Origin: Neoconidiobolus thromboides FSU 785
Taxonomy: Eukaryota; Entomophthoromycota; Entomophthoromycetes; Entomophthorales; Neoconidiobolaceae
Assembly (NCBI GenBank): GCA_025603075.1
Contig: MU626464.1
Location: forward strand, 1-34,002
Length of the DNA: 34,002 nt
Direction of reading: 5' to 3'
The position numbers and the translations under genes were made by a program. Below, one piece after another: positions 21,057-30,497 of the stretch (the stretch's first letter is position 1; every line of letters starts with the position of its first letter). The notes under the pieces were generated by a model, which searched no databases, was not told where the DNA came from, and saw only the letters and a program-made list of their open reading frames with translations.

Positions 21057-23297
21057 CTAATGATTTTTACTACGACATTTATGACGGGTGGTAGTAGCAG
21101 TAACACTGGTAACTGGGATAAAGGTATATGTGCCAGTTTGTACTGATGAGCCACTGGTAACTGGTACAAGAGTATAAGTGCCACTTGGAACGCTATAACT
21201 TGTATATGTGGATGATTGACTATCAGTCACTGGGTAAGATCCAGTTTGAGTATATGAGTTAGTGGAGGAGTTAATTAAGCTAGAGGATATACTAGATATA
21301 CTAGAAGATGATCGGGTAGAAGTAGTAGAGCTAGATTCAGTTACTGAATAAGTCTCAGTCTCGATAGTGGTATTATAAGTACTTGAAGAAGTAGATTTAG
21401 TACTAGTAGAACAAGAAGTAGACGATGAGTTGATAGGAGTGGTTACTGGATAAGTCGAAGTTTTAGAAGTAATGGAACAAGGGGTGGTAGATGCACCAGT
21501 AGATGATTCAGATTGAGTGGAAGTTACAGTTGATGATTGAGATACAGAGGTAGATGTGGTTGTAGATGTTTCAGATCCAGAGGTAGTAGTAGCAGTCGAA
21601 ATTTCAGATCCGGAAGTAGAGGTTTCTGATTGAGTAGAAGTTATAGTTGAAGTAGTAGAAGTTTCCTCTTCTTTCTTAACAATTTTAATTCTACCATCAG
21701 TGTAAGGAGATACAGGAGTATGCTTTTTAACATAATCACTAACAATGATGTCGGTAGCCTCGAGGGTAGCAAAATCAGTGATAGGTGGAGCAATAAAGTT
21801 ATCTCCACCAGTAGCAATAAAATCTAAAGTTGTACAGGTGTATACTTTTTGCAAATCTAATTTGACATAGGTTGCTGTTTTAGCTTTACGATCCAAAATA
21901 TCAACTGAGACTAAACGAGATTGAGCTGGTGCAGTTGGATCATAAGTAAATTTCATACCACCAATTTGAATAAATGAAGTGACAGGGCGGCTATTTACTT
22001 TATTTACTTTAGATACAATGGCCTCTAACATGTTCCAAATCTGGTCCCCTTTTAATTTTATATCAACAATAGCATTACCGAATGGGAATACAGTTAAAAC
22101 ATCAGATACTTTAATGTCACCTTTAGTGATACCAGCACGAATACCACCAGCATTAATAAAGGATACATCTGAGTTTGGTCTTTTTTCTAAAATAATATCG
22201 GAAACAAAAGAACCAAGAGAGCATTCCTTTGTTTGACAACTAGCTTGATCAAAATCATCTGTTGCTACGCCAAGTACAGTCTTACCAAAAGCATCAAAAG
22301 GTTCTCTCCATTCTTGAGCTTGTTTATTAGCTTCTTCATTTAATGGAACTAAGGAGTTTAATTCAATTGGGAAACCATCGATTTTATTTAAATAACCATC
22401 TTCATTAAACTTAATATCAACATGTCCTAAGAATCGACTCCAACAATAAGCTTGAACAATGTAGGTATCTTTGCCATCTAAATTTTTAACTGAAGTTGGA
22501 TAAATACCAACTGAGTTTGGAGCATTTGTTACGTTATTTAATGGGGAGGCAAGGTAAGAATGAGAATGACCACCAACAATAAGTGATAACCCTTTAGTTT
22601 TTGATGCTAATTCTTGATCTTCTTTATAACCATTATGAGAAACAGCAATTACTCTTTTATAACCCATTTTTTTAACTTCATCAATAGTTTCTTGTAAAGT
22701 AATAATAGGATCAGATACTTTGAGCAATTTACCAAGGTTCGAAATAGAAGGAGCAGTGTAAGTGATATAACCAACAACAGCTAAATTGTATTTTGGGAAT
22801 AATTGATATTTTTTAATTAAGCTTGAAAGTTGAGGATGTTGAGAGGCATCGATATTGGAGGATACTAACGGAAATGTAAAATTTTGAGCTACTCTAGCTA
22901 AATTATCTGGTCCATTATCAAACTCATGGTTACCAATAGTCATAACGTCATATTTTAGATAATTCATAGCTCTTGCTGTAATGTCTCCTTTATAATAAGT
23001 ATAGTACATAGTACCTTGGAACTCATCCCCACCATCTAATAATAAATTATTAGGGTGTTTTTCACGTAATTGATCAATGGCTGTTTTTAATCTTGCTAAA
23101 CCACCATAACACTGTTTGTTTTCAATTTGAGCCTTAGTACAATCCGTTCCATACTTATTACTTTGGTCGTATCTTGAGTGGACATCATTAGTATGTAAAA
23201 TAGTCAAATCGTAATCTGAATCTTCTCTTCTTATTATACTACCCTCAGTGCAAAAGGTTAAGAGCAATAAAACCAAACTACTACTTTGAAATAACAT
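21057..23297 (-). CDS. Secreted 5'-nucleotidase / calcineurin-like phosphoesterase with Ser/Thr-rich tail
   Basis: A 746-aa secreted metallophosphoesterase that should release phosphate and nucleosides from 5'-nucleotides outside the cell. Residues 1-20 are a signal peptide. The catalytic domain shows the dimetal motifs TNDVH (36-40), LLDGGDEFQG (87-95), GNHEFDNG (122-129), SHNG (220-223) and GGHSHS (242-247). The 5'-nucleotidase C-terminal domain spans about 335-535, with NAGGIRAGI (382-390), FPFGNAI (404-410) and ATGGDNF (495-501). Residues 545-735 are Ser/Thr-rich, a likely O-glycosylated stalk, with two related repeats of GTYTxxPVTS type near the end. The C-terminus is short and basic (RHKCRSKNH), with no hydrophobic GPI signal, so it should be secreted or wall-bound by other means. 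Single exon, stop TAG. Confidence 0.93.
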   Translation of the reverse strand: MLFQSSSLVLLLLTFCTEGSIIRREDSDYDLTILHTNDVHSRYDQSNKYGTDCTKAQIENKQCYGGLARLKTAIDQLREKHPNNLLLDGGDEFQGTMYYTYYKGDITARAMNYLKYDVMTIGNHEFDNGPDNLARVAQNFTFPLVSSNIDASQHPQLSSLIKKYQLFPKYNLAVVGYITYTAPSISNLGKLLKVSDPIITLQETIDEVKKMGYKRVIAVSHNGYKEDQELASKTKGLSLIVGGHSHSYLASPLNNVTNAPNSVGIYPTSVKNLDGKDTYIVQAYCWSRFLGHVDIKFNEDGYLNKIDGFPIELNSLVPLNEEANKQAQEWREPFDAFGKTVLGVATDDFDQASCQTKECSLGSFVSDIILEKRPNSDVSFINAGGIRAGITKGDIKVSDVLTVFPFGNAIVDIKLKGDQIWNMLEAIVSKVNKVNSRPVTSFIQIGGMKFTYDPTAPAQSRLVSVDILDRKAKTATYVKLDLQKVYTCTTLDFIATGGDNFIAPPITDFATLEATDIIVSDYVKKHTPVSPYTDGRIKIVKKEEETSTTSTITSTQSETSTSGSEISTATTTSGSETSTTTSTSVSQSSTVTSTQSESSTGASTTPCSITSKTSTYPVTTPINSSSTSCSTSTKSTSSSTYNTTIETETYSVTESSSTTSTRSSSSISSISSSLINSSTNSYTQTGSYPVTDSQSSTYTSYSVPSGTYTLVPVTSGSSVQTGTYTFIPVTSVTATTTRHKCRSKNH

Positions 23298-23353
23298 CTA
23301 TCTATTTTAACAATTAATTAAAAATTAACTTTATTTTAATAAAAGTTAAAGCA

Positions 23354-23372
23354 GTTAACAGTTTTTGTTAAC
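23354..23372 (-). promoter_or_regulatory. Paired GTTAAC sites near the nucleotidase TATA box
   Basis: Two GTTAAC palindromes (23354-23359 and 23367-23372) lie 13 bp apart between the TATA-like box and the gene. They could be a binding site for a regulator, but this is position-based only. Confidence 0.25.
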
Positions 23373-23381
23373 CTATTTATA
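23372..23381 (-). promoter_or_regulatory. TATA-like box of the nucleotidase gene
   Basis: TATAAATAGG on the minus strand, about 75 bp before the ATG at 23297. Confidence 0.45.
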
Positions 23382-24009
23382 TTAATTTGTACTCAAATTT
23401 CATTATTAGTTTCCAGCCTCGATTTAGAAAGAACATATTAAATTGTGATATTCTTTATTGTTTATTTATAAATTAAATTTTCATTCGAAATCTTTAAACT
23501 AAAAAACCAATCATTTATTATCTGATTACCATATGCGATAAACTACAAAATACAAGTAAAATATTTACTATGGTTCACTTTTAATGTTGTCTTTTATCTC
23601 TTAAGTAATATATAAAGAAATGATAATAAATTAATTTTCTTTTTTATAAACTTAAAGTTACTTATTAAATATTAAAATCCGTGCTATTACCATTCATTAA
23701 AGACTAGTTTATTATTTAACTGGGTTTGCCATTTGTTTATACAATTTAATTAAAAATTATTTTAGATACTCATATAGTCAACCTTAGATTAGGTCTAAAG
23801 TACAAAATACCGATAAGGTTTGGTAACCATTAGTCTATTGAATCCTGGCTACTATTGACAATAAACTATAATGTATGTTCAAGTTAATAGTTCTATCAAC
23901 CCTTTTATTAAAAATTAAAAACTATAATAAAAATGCCCAAAATTAATTCGTCAAAAAATCTTCTTTAGTAATGAATATGAGAACACGTGGTATAATGGTA
24001 AGTAAAAAC
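23382..24009. other. Intergenic, no gene seen
   Basis: AT-rich sequence between the nucleotidase promoter and the tRNA gene. GTGGTATAATGGTAAG near 23988 resembles a tRNA D-arm/A box, but no cloverleaf follows it. Confidence 0.5.
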
Positions 24010-24016
24010 AAAAAAA
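24010..24016 (-). terminator. Pol III terminator of tRNA-Leu
   Basis: A run of seven T on the minus strand, 8 bp after the tRNA 3' end, followed by a second T5 run. Confidence 0.7.
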
Positions 24017-24024
24017 TTAAATAT

Positions 24025-24106
24025 GATCAGGATGGGATTCGAACCCACGCCTCCGAAGAGACCGCGGCCTTAACACGGCGCCTTAGACCAACTCGGCCAC
24101 CTGATC
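24025..24106 (-). tRNA. tRNA-Leu (anticodon AAG)
   Basis: An 82-nt cloverleaf reads on the minus strand. The 7-bp acceptor GATCAGG/CCTGATC and D arm GCCGAG..GGC are present. The anticodon stem CCGTG/CGCGG carries the loop TTAAGGC, so the anticodon is AAG. The long variable arm TCTC-TTCG-GAGG is a class II feature. The T arm has TTCGAAT. There is no intron and CCA is not encoded. It decodes CUU, and CUC after A-to-I editing. The internal A and B boxes are intact. Confidence 0.95.
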
Positions 24107-24309
24107 TTATTTATTAATTAAGTAACAATAATTTAAAGCTTGTTTATAACCTAAGTAAAAAAGTAAATTAGATTATACCAAGTAGATGGAACTTTTAGAT
24201 ACTGCGTAAAATTATTTAACTGAGTCAAAATAAGCTGAGAAAAGTCTAAAGCTTTTTTAAAAGGGATAAAGTGTGATTTTAAATATTCAATACATACAAA
24301 TCAAAAATA

Positions 24310-24756
24310 ATGTTAAAGAAAAGAGAAACAAAAGATATACATGAACAATTAAGACACAGTAGTAATTTAAGAGAAAGGCAAAAAAAGACAAATGACAAAT
24401 TACAAAAGATATTAAAAAAGAGGAATATTAACAACAGTATATTATTAGAGGAAGAGATTGAAGTAAGTTTAAATTTTTAATTTAAAGAGATGAGGTTTAT
24501 TTTTTATACACTCAGGAATTAAATAAATTATGGTTAGAAGAATGTAAAGAGATTGGATTAATTAAAGATATAGATGAGAACTTTGACTTCGGAGAAGATG
24601 AGGAGTTGGATCAAGAAGGTATGATTGCTAAGTTTATTTTTTAAAATGAATCTTAATAAGTAATATTTTATTTTAGAAATGGAAATTAAGTTATTAGAAG
24701 AAGAAGAAGAACCCATTGAAGAAATGCTGTTACGGTTAGGTCAATTAGAGCTGTAA
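24310..24756 (+). CDS. Unrecognised small coiled-coil protein, three exons
   Basis: Exons 24310-24462, 24516-24618 and 24677-24756 join in frame to give 111 aa. Intron 1 (53 nt) is GTAAGT...CTCAG and intron 2 (58 nt) is GTATGA...TTTTAG. The protein is highly charged. Residues 1-51 are basic and helical (RERQKKTNDKLQKILKKR), followed by an acidic helical half (EELNKLWLEECKEIGLIKDI, then FDFGEDEELDQE). It ends EEMLLRLGQLEL. It has no signal peptide or membrane segment. I do not recognise the family. It is 161 bp upstream of the G-patch gene on the same strand. The clean splice phases and maintained frame make a real gene likely. Confidence 0.65.
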
Positions 24757-24917
24757 ATTCATCTAGTTTTTATAATAATAATAAAATATATTTATTTTTA
24801 ACATTGTATTTTTTTCGCTTTAAACCAATAAAAATTTCATTTCATTTTTTTTACCAATTAAAACTACATAATCATAGATTTTGATTTCTTTTTTTTAGGT
24901 TTAAGTAATCAAAAGAT

Positions 24918-25794
24918 ATGAAACGAAAAGACCAACAATATAGAAAAGAAAATGAAAAAGGATATAAGAGTAAAGAGGGAGACATTACACTAACACAAGA
25001 AGAAGAGTATAAACAATACCAAAAAAAGCTAAGAGAAGAAAAAAAAAGAGAAAAACAACTTGATGAACAAGCTAAATTATTGGAATTAGAATTGGAAGCT
25101 TTGTTAAACGAAGAAGTAGAAGAATCTGTAAAAGAAGTTGAAAATGTAAAAGAAGAAATTATTATTGAAGAAAAAAAAGAAGTCAAATATAAAAGATATT
25201 CTCAGTTTGCATTACCTGGTATGATTAAAGTTGAAAAAGGTTGGGTTTATCCAGATGAGATTGTAACTGAAAGAAATAAAACTTTTATTATGAACAAAGT
25301 TGATGAGATTCCATTGAAAAAAGAACCTGAACCTGAAGTCAAACAAGAATTAAAAGAAGAAGAAAGAAAGAAAGAAGAAGAAATTACAGAAGAGATAAAA
25401 GTAGAACCAGTAAAAATTAAGGTTAAAGAAAACATTGGTTTAAAGTTACTAAGAAAACAAGGTTGGAAGGAAGGTACTGGCTTAGGTAAAAATAATACTG
25501 GTATTATTGAACCAATAACTAGGTACCTATAATATAATATATATAAGTACAATAATGTATAATATTTATTTTTAGTCAAGAAAAGAAAACATTAAGTTCA
25601 GCTCCAGTTAATGAACGAGAAGAATATGAAATTTTATTGGAAAATGGAAAGATTGAGGTTGATTATGAAAGTTATCGTTTAAAACAAATGGAAAAATATA
25701 AACAACGGTATACAGTAAAGTTTAATTTCTACTATTATAGAACTATATATTTTAATACTAATATTTATTTAGAGTCATCAAGAATAATAATTAA
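24918..25794 (+). CDS. G-patch domain protein, probably RNA processing
   Basis: Exons 24918-25522, 25576-25707 and 25773-25794 give 252 aa. The introns are 53 and 65 nt (GTACCT...TTTTAG and GTATAC...TTTAG), the second with a TACTAAT branch-like site. Residues 1-150 are Lys/Glu-rich coiled coil containing a conserved-looking island (YSQFALPGMIKVEKGWVYP, then ERNKTFI). The G-patch lies at about 177-200: IGLKLLRKQGWKEGTGLGKN followed by GIIEPIT. G-patch proteins bind RNA or activate DEAH helicases in splicing and ribosome assembly; which one this serves I cannot tell. In-frame TAA at 24906 fixes the start. Its stop is 24 bp from that of the convergent Use1 gene. Confidence 0.8.
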
Positions 25795-25818
25795 TTAGAA
25801 TCATTAGTTATTAATTAT

Positions 25819-26751
25819 TTATACTAATACAATAAATACTACTGTAAATATATAAATAATAATAATTAATACGATAAATAAATAACTTAATAAAGAGGTA
25901 TTAAATACGCTCTTATTTAATTTATCTAATAATTTTAAATCCTTGGTCAATGATGTTACATTCTTTTCCAATTTTTGTTCTGCTTCGTTTAATACCTATT
26001 AAAAGTTAAATTTCAATTGGTTTAATATAATAATAGCTAAAAGTTACTTGTTTATCTTTTTTTAATACGTCACCAAAAGCTAATGTATTACTCTTTAATA
26101 TTTGGGTCATATTAACTAAATCTAAAGCTATTTCTTGTTGTATCTTTTCTTGTTGCAATATTAAACCTTGTTTTTCATCATCATTTAATGAGTTATTTGA
26201 TTTGTTTTGATCTGAATTTCTGTTGGTTCTATAAAATATTAAGTTAATTTTATCATTTGTTTGTTTATTTTATTTATAATTTAGATTACCTTGACCTTAA
26301 ATTTCGGATCCAATTTTCTAATATTTAATAATAAAATGATTTTTAGTACTATTACTATTTAAGACTCACCACTTTCTTTTTCTTCTTCTGCTCTTGTCTT
26401 CTTTTTATCTTTTAATAAATTTGAAACTGCTGGATCATTACTAATATTATTTTTGTTTTTGTTTTCTTCATTTACTTCCTTTTCTTTAGTTTGGTTTGTT
26501 TGTTTGTTTTCTTTTTCTTTTTCTTTTTCTTTTTCTTTTTCTTTTTCTTTTTCTTTTTCTTTATCTTCTTTCTCTTCGACTTCCTTTTTCTTCTGCTCCC
26601 TTTCTCTCGACTCCTTCTCTTTAAGCTCCTTCTCTTTCTTTTCGTTTTCAATTTGGTTAAGCTAAAATAATCAACAAAATAACTTCATGATTTAGTACCA
26701 ACTTACTTTATTTGTTACATCTTCTAATAGTTTATTTAATTTAGAATTCAT
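25819..26751 (-). CDS. USE1: ER SNARE Use1-like protein, five exons
   Basis: Minus-strand exons 26751-26707, 26661-26370, 26317-26290, 26228-26048 and 25995-25819 join in frame to give 240 aa. The four introns are 45-61 nt. The SNARE-like helix reads QQEIALDLVNMTQILKSNTL, then AFGDVLKKDKQVLNEAEQKL, matching the Use1 pattern of L-K-x-N-T-L followed by KKD. It ends in one C-terminal membrane anchor (LLSYLFIVLIIIIYIFTVVF), as in tail-anchored SNAREs. Use1 works in retrograde Golgi-to-ER fusion with Sec20, Ufe1 and Sec22. The N-terminal half is Lys/Glu-rich, including a (KE)n run made by a microsatellite. A further upstream exon cannot be excluded, since AG-ended sequence precedes the chosen ATG. 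Confidence 0.8.
26507..26562. repeat. Hexanucleotide microsatellite inside the Use1-like coding region
   Basis: Eight perfect CTTTTT units plus partial ends. On the minus strand they encode alternating Glu-Lys in exon 2 of the Use1-like gene. A 6-bp period keeps the frame whatever the copy number. Confidence 0.85.
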
Positions 26752-27230
26752 TACTCCACTATAATAAAAAAGTTAGAAATTTAATTCAAATCCGTTCTTT
26801 CGGTTTACTCTTTATTATCATATCGCTTTAACAACAATAACAAGTTCTAAACAAGTGTCAGCATATTATAATAATACTATTTGTATTTTATATCAAATTA
26901 CTATATAAACATTTTTAATTTCTAACTCCCCCTTTTGGTTTTTCACCTGAAGCTCAAGTTGATTAAGAATTTGAAAATTACTAATTGAATTCATTATAAA
27001 AAGAGAAAGTACTTTCTATCGTCATAAAAAATAAGGCAAGCATATATATCAATTTCGTTAGTGAAAAAAGAAAGCAAATAAAGAGTTAGATACTTCCAAT
27101 AAATTATAGGGTAATTACTCTTTATATAAACATGTCATTAAATTAATAGCAATAAATAAATAATTAAAGCGTACATATGGATTTTATTAGGAAAAATGAG
27201 AGTTAAAAGGGAGACTTAGGAAAGAATAAA
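26752..27230. other. Intergenic, possible 5' leader of the Use1-like gene
   Basis: No clear gene. On the minus strand a short open frame from ATG at about 26993 reads MNSISNFQILNQLELQ and then meets a GTGAAA donor-like site. It could be an extra 5' exon of the Use1-like gene, but the splice phase does not fit the chosen ATG. Confidence 0.35.
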
Positions 27231-27506
27231 TTAAAAGTTAGTTACTTTTAACAATTTACTAGATGGTACAAAACTCTTTGTATAAAAATGTTGTTGAATT
27301 AATAACATTGAAGAAGTATTATTCAATTTTAATTTTAAGATAGAGTTGTACTTGTTATTAATTATACTACTGTTCTTCTTATTAGTAGATATTGTAACTT
27401 TTGTCTTGTTATTCTCAATACTTTCGTTTAATTTACTTCCATTCTTCTTTTTACAACCATGTTCTTGTATTGTAATACTTAAAGAGATTAGATCTAAATT
27501 ATGCAT
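27231..27506 (-). CDS. Hypothetical Asn/Lys-rich 91-aa protein
   Basis: An open frame with an ATG start and an upstream in-frame stop. It has no recognisable domain. The sequence is polar (Asn, Lys, Ser) with no signal peptide or membrane segment, ending SSKLLKVTNF. Length and composition are possible by chance in AT-rich DNA. It could also be one exon of a longer gene. Confidence 0.25.
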   Translation of the reverse strand: MHNLDLISLSITIQEHGCKKKNGSKLNESIENNKTKVTISTNKKNSSIINNKYNSILKLKLNNTSSMLLIQQHFYTKSFVPSSKLLKVTNF

Positions 27507-28028
27507 AATTATTTAGTCAATTGATTGTTATAATTTTATATTAAAAAATAATAAATTATTATTAAAATTAACATATTTATATACTTTTTTTAAGTTTTCA
27601 ATATTAACTGATAATTTCGCGAAATGACTCATGCTTAACTAAAGCTTAGTTACCATCAATCAAACCCAATTTCATGTTTCTTGCAACAGTTAACAAATTT
27701 ATGCTAAAACTTATGTTTGAGGTTTATGATAATGACTATATATATTTTTATTTACCAATCATGAAGTCATTTTAAAGTTAATTGATAGCTTATTGTAACT
27801 GCTAGTTCAATCCCTTAATGGTTTATTACTTTTAATTTTCCCCCTCCTTTTCTCCGTAATATGGAAATTCAATCTTTATAGCTCTATAATGTATTAAATT
27901 TCCATAACTTAAACTGCGCTTATAAACTATAATATTTTTTATTAAATAGGGTTAAATTGATATTAAATTTGAACTAAAAAAAATCATTTATTTTACTTAT
28001 TGAAATTTAATTTTAACATTAATTTTTA

Positions 28029-28139
28029 TTTTAAGACTACATGCTATAGTTTTTTATTTTTATATTTTAAGGCTGTACACTATAGTTCTTTTAGCTTTAT
28101 TTTTAAGCTTATTTTAAGGCTTATCCTTGTACAGCCTTA
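28029..28139. repeat. Short tandem repeat with 12-bp inverted arms
   Basis: Two copies of TTTTAAGRCT..AYRCTATAGTT start 36 bp apart (28029 and 28065), with a third partial start at 28112. TAAGGCTGTACA (28068-28079) and TGTACAGCCTTA (28128-28139) are perfect inverse complements and could form a stem around a 48-nt loop. Confidence 0.55.
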
Positions 28140-28350
28140 TGAATTAAACATACTGGCTTGAAAGTAAGTGGGTTTAAAGTTTAAATTAGATCTTTGAAAT
28201 AGACACCCAAGTATCAAAGTAATCAATGATTAGTAAAAATAAGTTCAATAATCTAGGTGATTAATATTTAGTAATATGAGCTTTCACACGACTATTTATA
28301 ACTATTCTTTAATAAATTACTCTTTCAAAAATATATAGCTGTTAACGATT

Positions 28351-28508
28351 GTTTTATGTTTCCTTCTAATTTGATTTAAAAATAGACTAGGCATTTTCAG
28401 TTTATATTTGTTAAACCTATTTACAATAATTTCTTAATTCTTATATTGAGGTGATAAATCAGAAATGCTCAATCTATTTTTAAATCAAATTAGAAGGAAA
28501 CATAAAAC
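28351..28508. repeat. Long inverted repeat, 35-bp perfect arms
   Basis: The left arm 28351-28385 (GTTTTATGTTTCCTTCTAAT...) is the exact inverse complement of 28474-28508. Weaker pairing continues about 20 bp inward (GCATTTTCAG against AGAAATGC) and outward. The loop is 88 nt. It has no internal coding and is unrelated to the MITE consensus. It could be a foldback element or give a hairpin RNA. Confidence 0.85.
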
Positions 28509-28635
28509 ATTTGAAGTTAAACAATTGTATCCATATTTTTATAGTTGCTTTTTTTTTTACAAATGAGAGATCACTTCAATAAATTGATACAATTTAAAAA
28601 TTCTTGGATTAACCAAAAAAAATTGATTAACAAAT

Positions 28636-28733
28636 GGGGATGTATTTTTGTGTTTAAGAATTTACTACCAAATTTTCCGCTTAAATAGTGCTCAAAAAAA
28701 TGGAAAAGTAATGAAGCCAGAAAAAACATCCCC
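28636..28733 (+). mobile_element. MITE-like element, copy 7 (reference-like copy)
   Basis: Exactly 98 bp with perfect 8-bp ends GGGGATGT and ACATCCCC. The inner blocks are TTTAAGAATTTACTACC, TTAAATAGTGCTC and GGAAAAGTAATGAAGCC. The left flank is AAAT and the right flank TAAT. It is the cleanest copy in the window. Confidence 0.85.
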
Positions 28734-29021
28734 TAATTATGTTTTTAATTCAACTAAAGCAATAGTATGTTTATTATAAATTTCAAAAGATAAGATCATT
28801 ATAATAATTTGAGAAGAGATAAGCAACATTATTAATGTCCAATATGTAACAAGTTGTACTTAAATTATTAAATTTTATATATAACTTTGTTAAATAATTT
28901 AAAATACAACTCGAATTAAGTAAAAGTCCTATTTACATAGATAAACATAAGTGGGGGGCATCTTTATATCTTGATAAAAATTAAATCCTCAGCTATTAAA
29001 TATAAAATAAATTAAATGTCT

Positions 29022-29117
29022 AGAGGCGTTTTTTGATTTTATTATTTTTTCTATTTTAAGTGCTATTTAAATAAAAGACTATTAATAAAATTCTTAGACA
29101 AAGAAATACATCTCCAC
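29022..29117 (-). mobile_element. MITE-like element, copy 8
   Basis: Reverse orientation, diverged: the left end is GAGGCGTTTTTTGATTTTAT, the centre AAGTGCTATTTAAAT, and the right end AGAAATACATCTCCA. A TA dinucleotide occurs close to both ends. Confidence 0.7.
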
Positions 29118-29863
29118 ATATTAAAGTATTGGAAAGTCTAATATTAGCTTAGGAAATCAAAATATATTGCTTATAAGTATAATGTTTCTATAATTTCATT
29201 ATAAAAAACTTATTCAACTCTTTTTAATAAATTATTTCTTATGTTTACAAGCTTTCATATTTATACTAAATATTAGTTGTTAATACTATTGTGAAATCTG
29301 GTATTCAGTGATTGGAGTCAAAAATAGTTATTGGCTGGTTGACTACACTGTAAGTCAAAAGGTCTTAGTTTATGTAACTAAGATAGACTTGAATTATGAA
29401 AAATAGCACGTAATAGGCTACAGACTATGTAAGACAAATAGAATAGACAATACTAACGTAAAATCTACATAAAATATTATCAGAAAAATTCAGTAGCTTT
29501 ATTAAATGTACGAGATATCAGGGAATAATTCAGTTAAAAAGTCTTTAGCTACTATGTTCTAAAATCTCTTTTATGGTTAAATAAGTATGGATATCAAAAC
29601 GAGAGGATAACATTTTTTGGAATAAAGTTGGAAATTCTTGCAGTAAATCAAACTAAGAGCATGGGATTGATTGTCTCTAAACTCGGGAACACAACGACTT
29701 AAGTGATTATTATGTCATGATCAACCATGGAGTCGATAAAACGATATTTCACATAAAGATAATTAATTATAGTCATGAAACTAACCATTTCTTCTTATGC
29801 AGCTATTTACTAACTTAGTAATATATTAATAATAAAACCATGATATTGATATATATGCTATAT

Positions 29864-29962
29864 TAGTAAAAACCTTGCTAACCTAGGAATTTTCATTAAA
29901 TTTAGTAAAAATTCTGCTAATTTATAATATAAATTATAATAAATAGTCTAAAAATCTGCTAA
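29864..29962. repeat. Threefold short repeat
   Basis: A TAGTAAAAAYYYTGCTAA-type motif occurs three times (near 29864, 29901 and 29945), with slight changes and AT-rich spacers. Confidence 0.4.
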
Positions 29963-30238
29963 GTACTTTTGCTTTTAATAGCGAAGTTATTTTTATAAAG
30001 TTTCAAGTCAAGTTTTTGTAACAAAATATTTAAATAAATTCTATTAAACATTAAAATTTAAAATGAACTTAATATTAAGATTTTTATATATACTTTATTT
30101 TAAAATATTATATTTAGAAAAGATTTTTTTTATCGCACTATTGTATTTTGGCCACTAAACATAAACTCTAGGATATAAAAATAAAGTTTTTATAATTAAA
30201 AAGTTAAAATTTTTATAATAAATTTAAATAATTAATAT

Positions 30239-30341
30239 ATGGGAGTGTTTTTTTTGACTTCATTATTTTCTCCATTTTTAAGCACTATTTAAACGGAAAA
30301 TTTGGTAGTAAAATTCTTAAACACAAAAATACATCCCTATA
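30239..30341 (-). mobile_element. MITE-like element, copy 9
   Basis: Reverse orientation: TATATGGGAGTGTTTTTTTT at the left, AAGCACTATTTAAACGG in the centre, and ACAAAAATACATCCCTATAT at the right. It is TA-flanked. Confidence 0.75.
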
Positions 30342-30408
30342 TTATAAATTAATGTTTAAAATAAAGTCATAAAAAATGAATAAATTTTAGTTATCTGTAA
30401 TTTATATA

Positions 30409-30497
30409 TAGGGATATATTTTTAAATTTTACTGATAGCCTTTCCACTCAAATAGTGCTCAAAAATCGAAAAAGTGAAACTAAAAAATACTCCTATA
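30409..30497 (+). mobile_element. MITE-like element, copy 10
   Basis: Forward orientation, slightly shortened (about 89 bp): GGGATATATTTTTAAATTTT at the left, CCACTCAAATAGTGCTC in the centre, and AAACTAAAAAATACTCCTATA at the right. It is TA-flanked and lies 67 bp from copy 9 in inverted orientation. Confidence 0.75.

Noticed and set aside
23985-24005. tRNA-like A box GTGGTATAATGGTAAG
   Set aside because: No B box or cloverleaf follows on the plus strand; the adjacent tRNA-Leu is on the other strand.
26453-26665. Plus-strand Phe/Ser repeat open frame
   Set aside because: It is the antisense of the Lys/Glu-rich exon 2 of the Use1-like gene.
1115-30497. CRISPR-like reading of the ~98-bp repeats
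   Set aside because: Copies are dispersed, in both orientations and irregularly spaced, and the host is eukaryotic.
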